Shown: one piece after another, positions 1 through 7,896 of the stretch | Layout of the letters: the number at the start of each line of letters is the position of its first letter | Position numbering within the stretch: position 1 is the stretch's first letter | Source: Clostridia bacterium | GTDB lineage: Bacteria; Bacillota; Clostridia; Christensenellales; Borkfalkiaceae | Assembly (NCBI GenBank): GCA_017463325.1 | Contig: JAFTPK010000003.1 | Location: forward strand, 1 to 64,000 | Direction of reading: 5' to 3' | Length of the DNA stretch: 64,000 bases | Notes under the pieces: model-generated | Seen by the model: the letters and a program-made list of their open reading frames with translations, nothing else | Told to the model about the DNA's origin: nothing | Database searches by the model: none | Position numbers and translations under genes: made by a program

Positions 1-2
1 AG

Positions 3-212
3 ATATTGAGAGAGCTTTGCGATCGGAAACATATAGAAATTATTGAGGCTCACGCAATGCCCGATCATATACATATGTTGGTGAGCATACCGCCGAATGA
101 AAAAGTGTCAGAGTTTATGGGGTATCTAAAAGGCAAGAGTATTCATAACAAGTTGGTTAAAATCAAAATTCTTTTAATTTCTTCTATTAAAACGTTAAAG
201 AAAAACTCCTAA
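3..212 (+). pseudogene. IS200/IS605-type transposase remnant (TnpA, Y1 family)
   Basis: The reading frame is open at the left window edge and contains the HUH metal-binding motif of IS200 TnpA transposases (PDHIHML), followed by the usual 'SIPPNEKVSEFMGYLKGKS' segment. After KGKS the similarity to TnpA stops and an unrelated AT-rich tail of about 20 residues runs to the stop. The segment with the catalytic tyrosine (normally near the C-terminus) is therefore missing. It is a 3'-truncated, inactive copy. Its 5' end lies outside the window, so an intact N-terminus cannot be checked. Confidence is high for the family and moderate for inactivity. Confidence 0.75.
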
Positions 213-221
213 AATTGATTT

Positions 222-261
222 AAAACCTAAATTGAACCATCTATGGTTCGGTTTAGGTTTT
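222..261 (+). terminator. Strong hairpin after transposase remnant
   Basis: An 18-bp stem (222-239 with 244-261, two G-U pairs) with a four-base loop is followed by TATTTTTTT. It can end transcription leaving the transposase remnant. It could also be a structural leftover of the insertion element. Confidence 0.7.
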
Positions 262-394
262 TATTTTTTTAACCCACGAATTCAACCATTAATATTATTG
301 CTTGACTTTTTATTGTTTTTGTTGTATTATCTTCGTATGATACCACATATCAAAAGAAATCTTGTTCAAATAATAAATTTTGGGAGTATTCTAG

Positions 395-1138
395 ATGTTT
401 TGGTTTACGATGGGAATAATTCTCTCCATTTTAATAATATTGTTAAGTGTTATTATTTTTATTTTTGTTTTGCTAAAAATTTTTCAAAATAAAAGAAAAT
501 TCAATCATACGAAAATTATTTGTATTTGTGGAACTGAGTGCGCCCCTACATTCCTATTACTGTTTTTGGCCTTTGCTTTCTCAATGATAGGTTTATTAAT
601 TGCTATTATTGGACAACATAAAATCGCATTAATTCTTTCCATTCCATCTTTATTCTTGTTTTTTTTTGGATTTTTTCTTTCAATGCCTTTTTTCACAAGT
701 ATTTATATTTCTGATAAGATAGGAATTAAGAAAATTTTTCGACCTATACAAACTTATGAATATTCCGAACTCTTTATAAAAATTTGGGTGTGTAATTTAA
801 AAACTTACGAAAAACAACAAAAGACTTTTTCAATAAAAAATATACTTATTAATACGGAATGGGTGGAAATTTATTTAGAGGATATTCTCATAGGATATTT
901 TAACGAACGTTATTGTGGGTTTGAAAACGCTAAAAAGCGAATATTAAAAAGAAGTCCCAAAGAAAATTTAAACTATTGGCGAAACGATATTAAAACGAGT
1001 AAAGAATATAAAGAATTTATAGCCGAGATGAAAAAAAGAGAAGAAAATCAGCGTTATGGTTTTGCGCATAGAATACTTTGGACAAATTCTTTTCCTATTT
1101 TCTTGCGATATTTATTGTTATTTCTATTTAAAAGATAA
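395..1138 (+). CDS. Unknown AT-rich membrane protein
   Basis: 247 residues; I do not recognise the family. Three or four hydrophobic helices lie in the first ~110 residues (about 3-30, 50-70, 75-105). A basic, tyrosine-rich soluble part follows (about 110-225) and a last hydrophobic stretch ends in KR. The soluble part has the loose look of a bacterial PH-like or membrane-associated beta domain, but this is only an impression. GGGAGT lies about eight bases before the ATG. Codon use is much richer in A/T than in the rest of the window and the gene sits beside a transposase remnant, so recent acquisition is likely. A shared bidirectional terminator follows it. Confidence 0.6.
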   Translation: MFWFTMGIILSILIILLSVIIFIFVLLKIFQNKRKFNHTKIICICGTECAPTFLLLFLAFAFSMIGLLIAIIGQHKIALILSIPSLFLFFFGFFLSMPFFTSIYISDKIGIKKIFRPIQTYEYSELFIKIWVCNLKTYEKQQKTFSIKNILINTEWVEIYLEDILIGYFNERYCGFENAKKRILKRSPKENLNYWRNDIKTSKEYKEFIAEMKKREENQRYGFAHRILWTNSFPIFLRYLLLFLFKR

Positions 1139-1170
1139 GCAGTTCAACTTACGTTTAACTCGCTCCACCC

Positions 1171-1210
1171 AAAAAAATCAAGACGGCTCAATGACCGTCT
1201 TGATTTTTTT
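1171..1210. terminator. Bidirectional terminator
   Basis: A 16-bp A/T-flanked stem (1171-1186 with 1195-1210) lies between the convergent membrane-protein gene (+) and the nucleotide-sugar dehydratase gene (-). Runs of A on the left and T on the right allow use in both directions. It overlaps the last base pairs of the minus-strand gene. Confidence 0.85.
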
Positions 1211-3053
1211 ATTGTTCTCGTTTATCTATCGTATACGTCGGCACAAGCTCTTTTACGAATGTTTTCATTTCTTCCGTTTCATTATGCGCCTCAACGTCAA
1301 GCTTTTCAAGAAGATGCCAAAGATTATCCTCGTCAAGCTCGATCGGTTTTGCAATATTGATCAACCCGTTCGGGGTTTTCTGCAAACCCTCTTCTTTCAT
1401 GAGCCGTTCCTCATAGAGCTTTTCTCCCGGACGAAGACCTGTTACAACAATGTCAATATCGACGTTCGGTTCAAAGCCGGAAAGCTTGATCAAGTTCCAC
1501 GCAAGATCGTAAATCCTTACAGGCTCGCCCATATCAAGCACGAAAATTTGCCCGCCTTTTGCGTATGCCCCCGCCTGCAAGACAAGCGACACGGCCTCGG
1601 GAATTGTCATGAAATAACGGATAATCTCTTTGTGTGTAACGGTGACGGGGCCACCCTCGGCAATTTGCTTTTTAAACAAAGGAATAACGGAGCCGTTGGA
1701 GCCGAGTACGTTGCCAAAACGCACAGCCACGAATTTCGTTTTTTTACTGTGACGGCCGATCGTTTGAATGATCATTTCACAAATACGCTTGGTCGCCCCC
1801 ATAATATTGGTGGGATTGACAGCCTTATCCGTGGAAATCTGCACGAATGTTTCCACTTCGTACTTATCCGCACAACGAGCCACGTTAAGTGTTCCGAAAA
1901 CATTGTTTTTTACTGCCTCGTTAGGACTAGTTTCCATTAAAGGCACGTGCTTATGCGCGGCCGCATGGAAAACGATTTGCGGGTGGTATTTTTCAAACAC
2001 GCTCTCAATTTTCGGAAGATCGCGAACACTTGCAATCAAGGTAAGAAGATTTAATTCGGGATAAGATTTTTTCAACTCCTGTTCCAAATCGTACGCGTTA
2101 TTTTCGTAAATATCAAGCACGATCAGTTCCTTAGGGTTATGCGAAGCGATCTGCCGACAAAGCTCGCTCCCGATCGAGCCGCCGCCCCCCGTTACAAGCA
2201 CCACTTTCTTTTCAATGTAGCCCATAATCTCGTCGAGGTTGACGTCTACCTGATCGCGACCGAGCAAGTCTTGTACGTCTACGTCGCGCAGGTCGGAAAT
2301 ATTAATCTCCCCCGAAGTGAGCTGGAACATACCGGGCAAAATTTTAACAGGACAACCGCAATCCTTGCAAATGTTTACAATTTCACTTACCCGTTTCTTG
2401 GATATGGAGGGCATAGTGATAAAAATCTCTTCGATTTCAAAGCGCTTTGCAAGTGCAACGATATTCTCCGTCGTGCCCGCCACTTTTATGCCGCTGATAT
2501 ATTTTCCAAGCTTTTCGGGGTTATCGTCCGCGATACAGATCGGTTTATAATTGAAACGGTCAGAACGCTGCATATCTTTAATGAGCATTTCTCCCGCCTC
2601 GCCGCCGCCAACGATCATAACCCGTTTCTTGTCGTCGTGCTTTTCTTCAAAATAACGTTTGGTAAAACGAAAAAGACGTTTACTTGAACGGGCAAGAATA
2701 GTAAAGCAAGCAAACACAAAAACATAAATAAGTACCATTCCAAAACGGATATGTTGCTGTCCCGTAGCAAGCGCGCCGATCAAATTCAAAATTGCAAGAA
2801 TGAGCGCCGCCAAAACGTTTTTTACAATATCAGGCAACCCGATCGAAGAAAATACAACGTCGTAAAGCCCGAAAATTGAAAAGAAAATAACGGTCAGCGT
2901 TACGTTGCATAGTGCCCAAAAGCCAACGATTGCCAAATTGACGTTGCCCCCCGTTACGCTTGCATAAGCCAAAAGTGTCGCCAACAAAATGATCAGCACG
3001 TCGACGGCAATGAGTACGGTTTTTTGTAAAAATCTTGCGTTTTTTCCTTTCAT
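1209..3053 (-). CDS. Membrane-bound nucleotide-sugar 4,6-dehydratase (CapD/WbpM/PglF-like)
   Basis: 614 residues. About four transmembrane helices (residues 5-125) are followed by a first Rossmann fold with GGGEAG (about 145) and a second extended SDR domain with TGGGGSIGSE (about 285). The family converts UDP-N-acetylglucosamine to a 4-keto-6-deoxy sugar at the inner membrane face, the first step to diamino sugars of capsules or glycans. The start was set at 3053 rather than at a TTG at 3122, because a perfect promoter (3094-3122) occupies the upstream extension. GAGTG lies about seven bases before the ATG. It is a single-gene unit, and no other glycan genes are nearby. Confidence 0.9.
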   Translation of the reverse strand: MKGKNARFLQKTVLIAVDVLIILLATLLAYASVTGGNVNLAIVGFWALCNVTLTVIFFSIFGLYDVVFSSIGLPDIVKNVLAALILAILNLIGALATGQQHIRFGMVLIYVFVFACFTILARSSKRLFRFTKRYFEEKHDDKKRVMIVGGGEAGEMLIKDMQRSDRFNYKPICIADDNPEKLGKYISGIKVAGTTENIVALAKRFEIEEIFITMPSISKKRVSEIVNICKDCGCPVKILPGMFQLTSGEINISDLRDVDVQDLLGRDQVDVNLDEIMGYIEKKVVLVTGGGGSIGSELCRQIASHNPKELIVLDIYENNAYDLEQELKKSYPELNLLTLIASVRDLPKIESVFEKYHPQIVFHAAAHKHVPLMETSPNEAVKNNVFGTLNVARCADKYEVETFVQISTDKAVNPTNIMGATKRICEMIIQTIGRHSKKTKFVAVRFGNVLGSNGSVIPLFKKQIAEGGPVTVTHKEIIRYFMTIPEAVSLVLQAGAYAKGGQIFVLDMGEPVRIYDLAWNLIKLSGFEPNVDIDIVVTGLRPGEKLYEERLMKEEGLQKTPNGLINIAKPIELDEDNLWHLLEKLDVEAHNETEEMKTFVKELVPTYTIDKREQ

Positions 3054-3093
3054 TTTTTCACTCGTTAATTTTATTTCCCGCTTATTTACAATT

Positions 3094-3122
3094 ATTATAA
3101 CACTACTATTTGCAATTGTCAA
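3094..3122 (-). promoter_or_regulatory. Consensus sigma-A promoter of the dehydratase gene
   Basis: TTGACA (3117-3122), a 17-base spacer and TATAAT (3094-3099) on the minus strand. The expected start site at about 3087 gives a leader of about 34 bases to the ATG at 3053. Confidence 0.85.
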
Positions 3123-3167
3123 GAAATTTACTTATTAACTCAAAAAAATACCATTTTTCGACAATAA

Positions 3168-3201
3168 AAAATCAGACGCATCCAAAGATACGCCCGATTT
3201 T
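3168..3201 (-). terminator. Terminator after the GGGtGRT gene
   Basis: Read on the minus strand, a 14-bp stem with several G-U pairs and the loop CTTTGG is followed by TTTTTATTG. It closes the Fe-S scaffold/GGGtGRT operon. Confidence 0.7.
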
Positions 3202-3221
3202 CTTATTATTTTTTTATAGAT

Positions 3222-4223
3222 TTACGCTTTCATGCCCTCTTCTACGGCAACTGCAACGGCAACCGTCGCACCGACCATGGGGTTGTTACCCATACCGATA
3301 AGACCCATCATCTCAACGTGAGCGGGAACGGAGGAGGAACCCGCAAACTGCGCGTCAGAGTGCATTCTACCCATGGTATCCGTCATACCATAGGAAGCGG
3401 GACCCGCCGCCATGTTGTCAGGGTGCAGCGTTCTGCCCGTGCCGCCACCCGAAGCAACGGAGAAATATTTCACGCCGTTTTCGTTACACCACTTTTTGTA
3501 GGTACCTGCAACGGGGTGCTGGAAACGGGTGGGGTTGGTCGAGTTCCCCGTAATGGAAACGCCGACGTTTTCAAGTTTCATGATGGCAACGCCCTCGGGT
3601 ACGGAGTCCGCGCCGTAGCATTTAACTTTCGCTCTATCCCCCTCGGAGAACGCCTTTTCGTAAACGACTTCCACCGTTTCCGTTGCGGGATCAAACTTCG
3701 TTTCTACAAAAGTGAAACCGTTAATTCTGGAAATGATATACGCCGCGTCCTTGCCAAGACCGTTCAAAACGACGCGCAGGGGCTGTTTTCTTACCTTATT
3801 TGCGTTGAGCGCGATAGAAATTGCACCCTCAGCCGCCGCAAAGGATTCGTGCCCCGCAAGGAAACAGAAACATTCCGTTTCGTCGGAAAGGAGCATTGCA
3901 CCAAGGTTGCCGTGACCAAGCCCTACTTGTCTGTTCTGCGCAACCGAACCGGGGATACAGAACGCTTGCAAACCGATACCGATCGCCGCAGCAGCGTCCG
4001 CCGCTTTTACACAGCCTTTCTTGATTGCGATCGCCGCGCCTACCGTGTAAGCCCAAACTGCATTTTCAAAACAGATAGGCTGACCCGCTCTAACGATTTT
4101 ATCGCAGTCAACGCCTTTGGAAAGGCAAATCTCTCTACATTCCTCAATGGAGGAAATGCCGTATTCAGCCAAAACGCCGTTGATTTTATCTATTCTTCTT
4201 TCATATCCTTCAAATAATGCCAT
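3222..4223 (-). CDS. GGGtGRT protein
   Basis: 333 residues carrying the diagnostic motif GGGTGRT (about residue 257) that names this clostridial family, whose function is unknown. It follows the NifU-like scaffold gene by 14 bases with a good Shine-Dalgarno (AGGAGGACAAG). The same two-gene pairing is common in anaerobic Bacillota, which suggests a role in Fe-S or redox metabolism together with the scaffold. No signal peptide is seen. Family assignment is confident; the function is not known. Confidence 0.88.
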   Translation of the reverse strand: MALFEGYERRIDKINGVLAEYGISSIEECREICLSKGVDCDKIVRAGQPICFENAVWAYTVGAAIAIKKGCVKAADAAAAIGIGLQAFCIPGSVAQNRQVGLGHGNLGAMLLSDETECFCFLAGHESFAAAEGAISIALNANKVRKQPLRVVLNGLGKDAAYIISRINGFTFVETKFDPATETVEVVYEKAFSEGDRAKVKCYGADSVPEGVAIMKLENVGVSITGNSTNPTRFQHPVAGTYKKWCNENGVKYFSVASGGGTGRTLHPDNMAAGPASYGMTDTMGRMHSDAQFAGSSSVPAHVEMMGLIGMGNNPMVGATVAVAVAVEEGMKA

Positions 4224-4237
4224 TTTGCTTGTCCTCC

Positions 4238-4948
4238 TTACTCTTTACGAGGGTCGATAAATTTAACGGCACCCTGTTCCGCGGTAAATCTACCGTAATG
4301 TCCCATCGCTTTCTTATACGCTTCGTTGGGTTCCATACCCTTTTTGATGAAGTCGGTCATTTTCCCAAGGGAAACGAATTCGTAACCGATCACTTCATTA
4401 TCCTTATCGAGCGCAAGGCGGGTAACGTAGCCTTCTGCCATTTCAAGGTATCTAACGCCTTTTTGCAACGTGGAATACATAGTACCCACCTGCGAACGGT
4501 GACCTTTACCAAGATCTTCAAGGCCGGCGCCGATTGCAAGACCGTCGTCAGAGAACGCCGACTGCGAACGACCGTAAACGATTTGCAGGAAAAGTTCTCT
4601 CATTGCCGTATTGATCGCGTCGCAAACAAGGTCGGTATTCAACGCTTCCAAAGGCGTTTTTCCGGGCAAAATCTCCGCAGCCATTGCCGCCGAGTGCGTC
4701 ATACCCGAACAACCGATCGTTTCTACAAGGGCCTCTTGAATGATCCCTTCTTTGATGTTTAAAGAGAGCTTACACGCGCCCTGCTGGGGTGCGCACCAGC
4801 CGATACCGTGCGTGAAACCGCTGATATCTTTAATCTCTTTCGCATGGATCCACTTGCCTTCTTCGGGAATGGCAGCGTTTTCATGACGAGCAACGCCTGC
4901 GCCTTTGGCAACGCAGTACATCTGTGCGACGTCTTGTGATATTGTCAT
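4238..4948 (-). CDS. NifU-like iron-sulfur cluster assembly scaffold protein
   Basis: 236 residues. Several cysteines that could bind a cluster are visible (CAPQQGACK about residue 45, ETIGCSG about residue 68, DLVCDA), arranged as in NifU/IscU-type scaffold proteins of the clostridial branch. The start at 4948 was chosen because GGAGGAA lies directly upstream and a promoter lies at 5024-5052; the longer open frame runs through that promoter. It is transcribed with the GGGtGRT gene downstream. The exact client and sulfur donor are not visible here; the cysteine desulfurase at 9062-10189 is in a separate operon. Confidence 0.82.
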   Translation of the reverse strand: MTISQDVAQMYCVAKGAGVARHENAAIPEEGKWIHAKEIKDISGFTHGIGWCAPQQGACKLSLNIKEGIIQEALVETIGCSGMTHSAAMAAEILPGKTPLEALNTDLVCDAINTAMRELFLQIVYGRSQSAFSDDGLAIGAGLEDLGKGHRSQVGTMYSTLQKGVRYLEMAEGYVTRLALDKDNEVIGYEFVSLGKMTDFIKKGMEPNEAYKKAMGHYGRFTAEQGAVKFIDPRKE

Positions 4949-5023
4949 TATGAATTCCTCCAAAATATTATTTTTAGTTTTTCTTGACGTAAAAAGCTTT
5001 CTCTGCCGCTTTTCACCTAATAC

Positions 5024-5052
5024 AGTATAGCATATTAATTTTTTTTTATCAA
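5024..5052 (-). promoter_or_regulatory. Sigma-A promoter of the scaffold/GGGtGRT operon
   Basis: TTGATA (5047-5052), a 17-base spacer and TATACT (5024-5029) on the minus strand. Confidence 0.75.
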
Positions 5053-5119
5053 GAACAAATTGCCGCTTTTTGTAAAAAAATATCAAAAAATTTTCTAAAA
5101 ACCCCCTTACTTCGCAGCT

Positions 5120-5818
5120 TTACCCTAAAAAATCCTCCTTAGAAAGATTTTCGCGAAGCTTTTCAAGCGCCTTTTTCTCAATACGGGAAATATACGAACG
5201 GGATATTTTTAAAATTTTTGCCACCTCACGTTGCGGCAACGGCACCCCGCCCTTTAATGCAAAACGTAAACATATGACCGTATATTCACGTTCGCTTAAA
5301 ACCTCTTTGATTGCGTGCAAAAGCTTTTCTTTTACAAACGCCCTATCAACGTCCTCAAATACGTCGTCCTCTTTCTCAAAAAGTAAATCAAGAAAAGTAA
5401 GCTCGTTACCGTCTTTATCCACCCCCACAGGGTCAGAGAGAGAAAGAATATTTTTATGTTTTTTATTCGCCCGTATCAGCATCAGGATCTCGTTCTCAAT
5501 ACACCGCGCCGTATACGTGGAAAGCGTCGTACCTTTTCCTGATTTGTATGTAGAAATCGCTTTGATTAGTCCAACGCTCCCCACAGAAATTAAATCGTCC
5601 GTTTCCGCTGCACCCGAATATTTTTTTACGATATGAGCCACCAACCTCATATTATGCCTAATTAAAATATCCTTAGCCTCTTTATCTCCCTTTTGACAAA
5701 GCGTAAGATACTTTTCCTCTTCCTCCTTGGAAAGCGGCTTTGGATAATAATTTTTTCCAACGATCGCCCCCGTAAAAAACGTGATCCGCCCAAGCAATAC
5801 CCACAACCATTCCAACAT
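5120..5818 (-). CDS. sigK: Sporulation sigma factor SigK
   Basis: 232 residues. It directs late mother-cell gene expression during sporulation. Residues 1-25 are hydrophobic (MLEWLWVLLGRITFF), matching the inhibitory pro-sequence removed by proteolysis in the family. Sigma region 2 follows (RHNMRLVAHIVKKY, DDLISVGSVGLIKAI), then region 4 with a helix-turn-helix (PQREVAKILKISRSYISRIEKKAL). The start at 5818 has GGAGG eight bases upstream. The gene is continuous and carries no skin-type prophage element, unlike Bacillus subtilis. It lies just downstream of the RNase P RNA terminator. Confidence 0.92.
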   Translation of the reverse strand: MLEWLWVLLGRITFFTGAIVGKNYYPKPLSKEEEEKYLTLCQKGDKEAKDILIRHNMRLVAHIVKKYSGAAETDDLISVGSVGLIKAISTYKSGKGTTLSTYTARCIENEILMLIRANKKHKNILSLSDPVGVDKDGNELTFLDLLFEKEDDVFEDVDRAFVKEKLLHAIKEVLSEREYTVICLRFALKGGVPLPQREVAKILKISRSYISRIEKKALEKLRENLSKEDFLG

Positions 5819-5848
5819 ACGAACCGCCTCCTTTTTTATCAATGCTTT

Positions 5849-5877
5849 ATCGTATGAAAGAAACGGCTCGTACAATT
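5849..5877 (-). promoter_or_regulatory. Possible sigma-E/K-type promoter of sigK
   Basis: CATACGAT (5849-5856) resembles the sigma-E -10 (CATACAAT) and would give a leader of about 24 bases. The -35 side (AATTGTA, about 5871-5877) is a poor match, so this is tentative. Confidence 0.35.
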
Positions 5878-5905
5878 CCCTTTTAGCTCGTCCGTTTTTT
5901 AGTAG

Positions 5906-5933
5906 TATGCCTGACGTAATTATTATGCCTGAC
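5906..5933. repeat. Direct repeat upstream of sigK
   Basis: TATGCCTGAC occurs twice, at 5906-5915 and 5924-5933, 18 bases apart, that is, on nearly the same helix face after two turns. The repeats lie between the rnpB terminator and the sigK promoter region. They may be an operator; no factor can be named. Confidence 0.5.
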
Positions 5934-5942
5934 ATAGTACAT

Positions 5943-5967
5943 AAAAAGCTCCCGATTACGGGAGCTT
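5943..5967 (-). terminator. rnpB terminator
   Basis: AAGCTCCCG/CGGGAGCTT (5946-5954 with 5959-5967) with loop TAAT, followed by TTTTT on the minus strand, directly after the RNase P RNA. Confidence 0.85.
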
Positions 5968-5975
5968 AGTTTTCA

Positions 5976-6328
5976 AGGGATTTGAGTCTGTCTGTAAGCC
6001 GAGTTCTGTCGTGTACGGTCATTTATCTAGACTTGCCGTCGCCGACAAGTTCAAGCGATATTCACGGTATTCGTCGGACGGACAGCCCTACGTGACGAAT
6101 ACCCAATCTTGCAGCGAGTGGGGTTTACATGGCATACCGTGTTACCACAGTATCGGTGAGCTCTTACCTCGCCTTTCCATCCTTACAGAGATCGCTCTCT
6201 GCGGTTTATTTCTGTTGCACTTTCCTTAAAGTCACCTTTACCTGACGTTATCAGGCACCCTGTCCTATGCTGCTCGGACTTTCCTCATGACGCAAAGCGC
6301 CCCGCGACCGTATAACAAACTCAAATCT
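5976..6328 (-). ncRNA. rnpB: RNase P RNA
   Basis: The catalytic RNA of RNase P, which makes tRNA 5' ends. Read on the minus strand, the hallmark conserved blocks appear in order: GAGGAAAGTCCGAGC, CATAGGACAGGGTGCC, AGAGCTCACCG, GTAAACCCC, and near the 3' end AGATAAATGACCGT then ACAGAACTCGGCTTACA. The two ends pair as helix P1 (GATTTGAGTTTGT with ACAGACTCAAATC). The 5' end at 6328 agrees with the position seven bases after the -10 box. Ends are good to a few bases. Confidence 0.95.
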
Positions 6329-6334
6329 TTTTAT

Positions 6335-6343
6335 ATTATAACA
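6335..6343 (-). promoter_or_regulatory. Extended -10 promoter of rnpB
   Basis: TGTTATAAT on the minus strand (TATAAT 6335-6340). No good -35 box is present, which fits an extended -10 promoter. It is divergent from the pyk promoter. Confidence 0.65.
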
Positions 6344-6371
6344 TATCTTTCAAAAAAAATCACTTATTTTG

Positions 6372-6400
6372 TTGCTTTTTTTCAAAAAAAAGTGTAAAAT
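6372..6400 (+). promoter_or_regulatory. Sigma-A promoter of pyk
   Basis: TTGCTT (6372-6377), a 17-base spacer and TAAAAT (6395-6400). The predicted leader is about 35 bases. Confidence 0.65.
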
Positions 6401-6441
6401 AGAAACGATATTTTTTTATTAGCAGTACGGAGAACGACCTT

Positions 6442-7848
6442 ATGAAAAAAACGAAGATTATTTGCACGCTTGGCCCTGCCAGCGATTCCAAAGAGATCAT
6501 TGCGGCTATGGCTGACGCGGGTATGAACGTCGCACGAATCAACTTTTCGCACGGCACGCACGAACAGCACGCGGAAAAAATTCAAAAAATTAAAGAGGTA
6601 CGCGAGGAGAAAAAGATCCCGTTGCCTATTTTACTTGACACCAAAGGCCCTGAATTCCGAATTAAGACCTTTTTAAGCGGAAAAATTGAATTAAAAGAAG
6701 GCGATTTCTTTACGTTCACCACCGAGGAAGTCGTAGGTGACGAAACCCGCGTAAGCGTTTCGTTTAAAGAAATTTGCGAGGAATTGACCGTAGGCGATAA
6801 AATCCTTTTGAACAACGGCTTGATGGTTTTTCGAGTTGTCGAGGTGGAAAGTCCCAATGTGCGTTGTATCGTAGAAATCGGCGGCGTGTTATCGGACAGA
6901 AAATCCATGTTTTTTCCCGACAAAGAATTGCGCCTTACCTTTCTTTCCGAGCAAGATAAAAAAGACCTGCTTTTCGGGATAGAGCAAGAGGTTGATTTTG
7001 TTGCCCTTTCCTTTGTTTCCCGCCCCCAAGACGTCATTGACGCCAAAGAATTTTTGAAGGCAAACGGCGGCGAACATATTGACGTGATTGCAAAAATTGA
7101 AAACCGTGCAGGCGTTAAAAATCTCATTCAAATCATGGAAGTTTCGGATGGTATTATGGTTGCGCGCGGCGATCTTGGCGTAGAAATCCCTTACGAAGAG
7201 CTGCCAAACACGCAGAAATACATCATTGATCAATGCCGTATTATGGGAAAACGGGTCATCACCGCTACGGAAATGTTGGAATCTATGATCGGCAACCCTC
7301 GCCCTACCCGTGCAGAAATTTCCGACGTTGCAAACGCCGTATACGACGGTACCTCCGCAGTCATGCTATCGGGAGAAACGGCCGCTGGACGCTATCCCGT
7401 GGAGTCGGTTGCGGCTATGACAAAGATCGTTAAAATGGCAGAAAGTCATATCGAATATATTCAAACGATCGACGAATTCTGCATTAAAAATTCTTCCGAA
7501 GCCCTTTCCCACTCGGCGGCGACACTCGCAAAAGATCTAAACGCAAAAGCAATCGTTGTTTGTACGCGTACGGGCGGCACGGCAAGAATGGTTTCCCGTT
7601 TCCGTCCGAACATCAATATTATCGGCATCACAACGGATATTCACGCCTATCGAAAGCTCGCTTTAAGCTGGGGCGTTTTACCCGCCCTTACCGACGAATA
7701 TTCTTCCGTTGATATTCTCTTCTATTTCGCCAAGCAAACGGCGATCAAGAGCGGACTTGTGAAAAAGGGAGATACTATCGTCATCACAGGTGGCACGCCG
7801 AACGGCAAAAGCGGAAACTCAAATTTGATCAACGTAGAAACGATTTAA
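6442..7848 (+). CDS. pyk: Pyruvate kinase
   Basis: 468 residues. Converts phosphoenolpyruvate and ADP to pyruvate and ATP, the last step of glycolysis. The start KKTKIICTLGPAS, the substrate lysine motif VIAKIEN, MVARGDLGVE (metal and phosphate site) and PTRAEISDVANAVYDGTSA are all present. The length equals the short type without the extra C-terminal PEP-utiliser-like domain found in Bacillus enzymes. GGAGA lies about eight bases before the ATG. It is transcribed alone between its own promoter and a strong bidirectional terminator. Confidence 0.97.
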   Translation: MKKTKIICTLGPASDSKEIIAAMADAGMNVARINFSHGTHEQHAEKIQKIKEVREEKKIPLPILLDTKGPEFRIKTFLSGKIELKEGDFFTFTTEEVVGDETRVSVSFKEICEELTVGDKILLNNGLMVFRVVEVESPNVRCIVEIGGVLSDRKSMFFPDKELRLTFLSEQDKKDLLFGIEQEVDFVALSFVSRPQDVIDAKEFLKANGGEHIDVIAKIENRAGVKNLIQIMEVSDGIMVARGDLGVEIPYEELPNTQKYIIDQCRIMGKRVITATEMLESMIGNPRPTRAEISDVANAVYDGTSAVMLSGETAAGRYPVESVAAMTKIVKMAESHIEYIQTIDEFCIKNSSEALSHSAATLAKDLNAKAIVVCTRTGGTARMVSRFRPNINIIGITTDIHAYRKLALSWGVLPALTDEYSSVDILFYFAKQTAIKSGLVKKGDTIVITGGTPNGKSGNSNLINVETI

Positions 7849-7851
7849 AAC

Positions 7852-7885
7852 AAAAAGGGAAAACCAACGACGGTTTTCCCTTTTT
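7852..7885. terminator. Bidirectional terminator between pyk and thiI
   Basis: A 14-bp stem (7852-7865 with 7872-7885) with a six-base loop. A runs and T runs on the two sides serve both convergent genes. Confidence 0.9.
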
Positions 7886-7896
7886 TATCTATCTTT

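Noticed and set aside
232..492. 86-codon frame before the AT-rich membrane protein
   Set aside because: It begins inside a terminator hairpin and overlaps the better gene at 395 in another frame; no ribosome-binding site.
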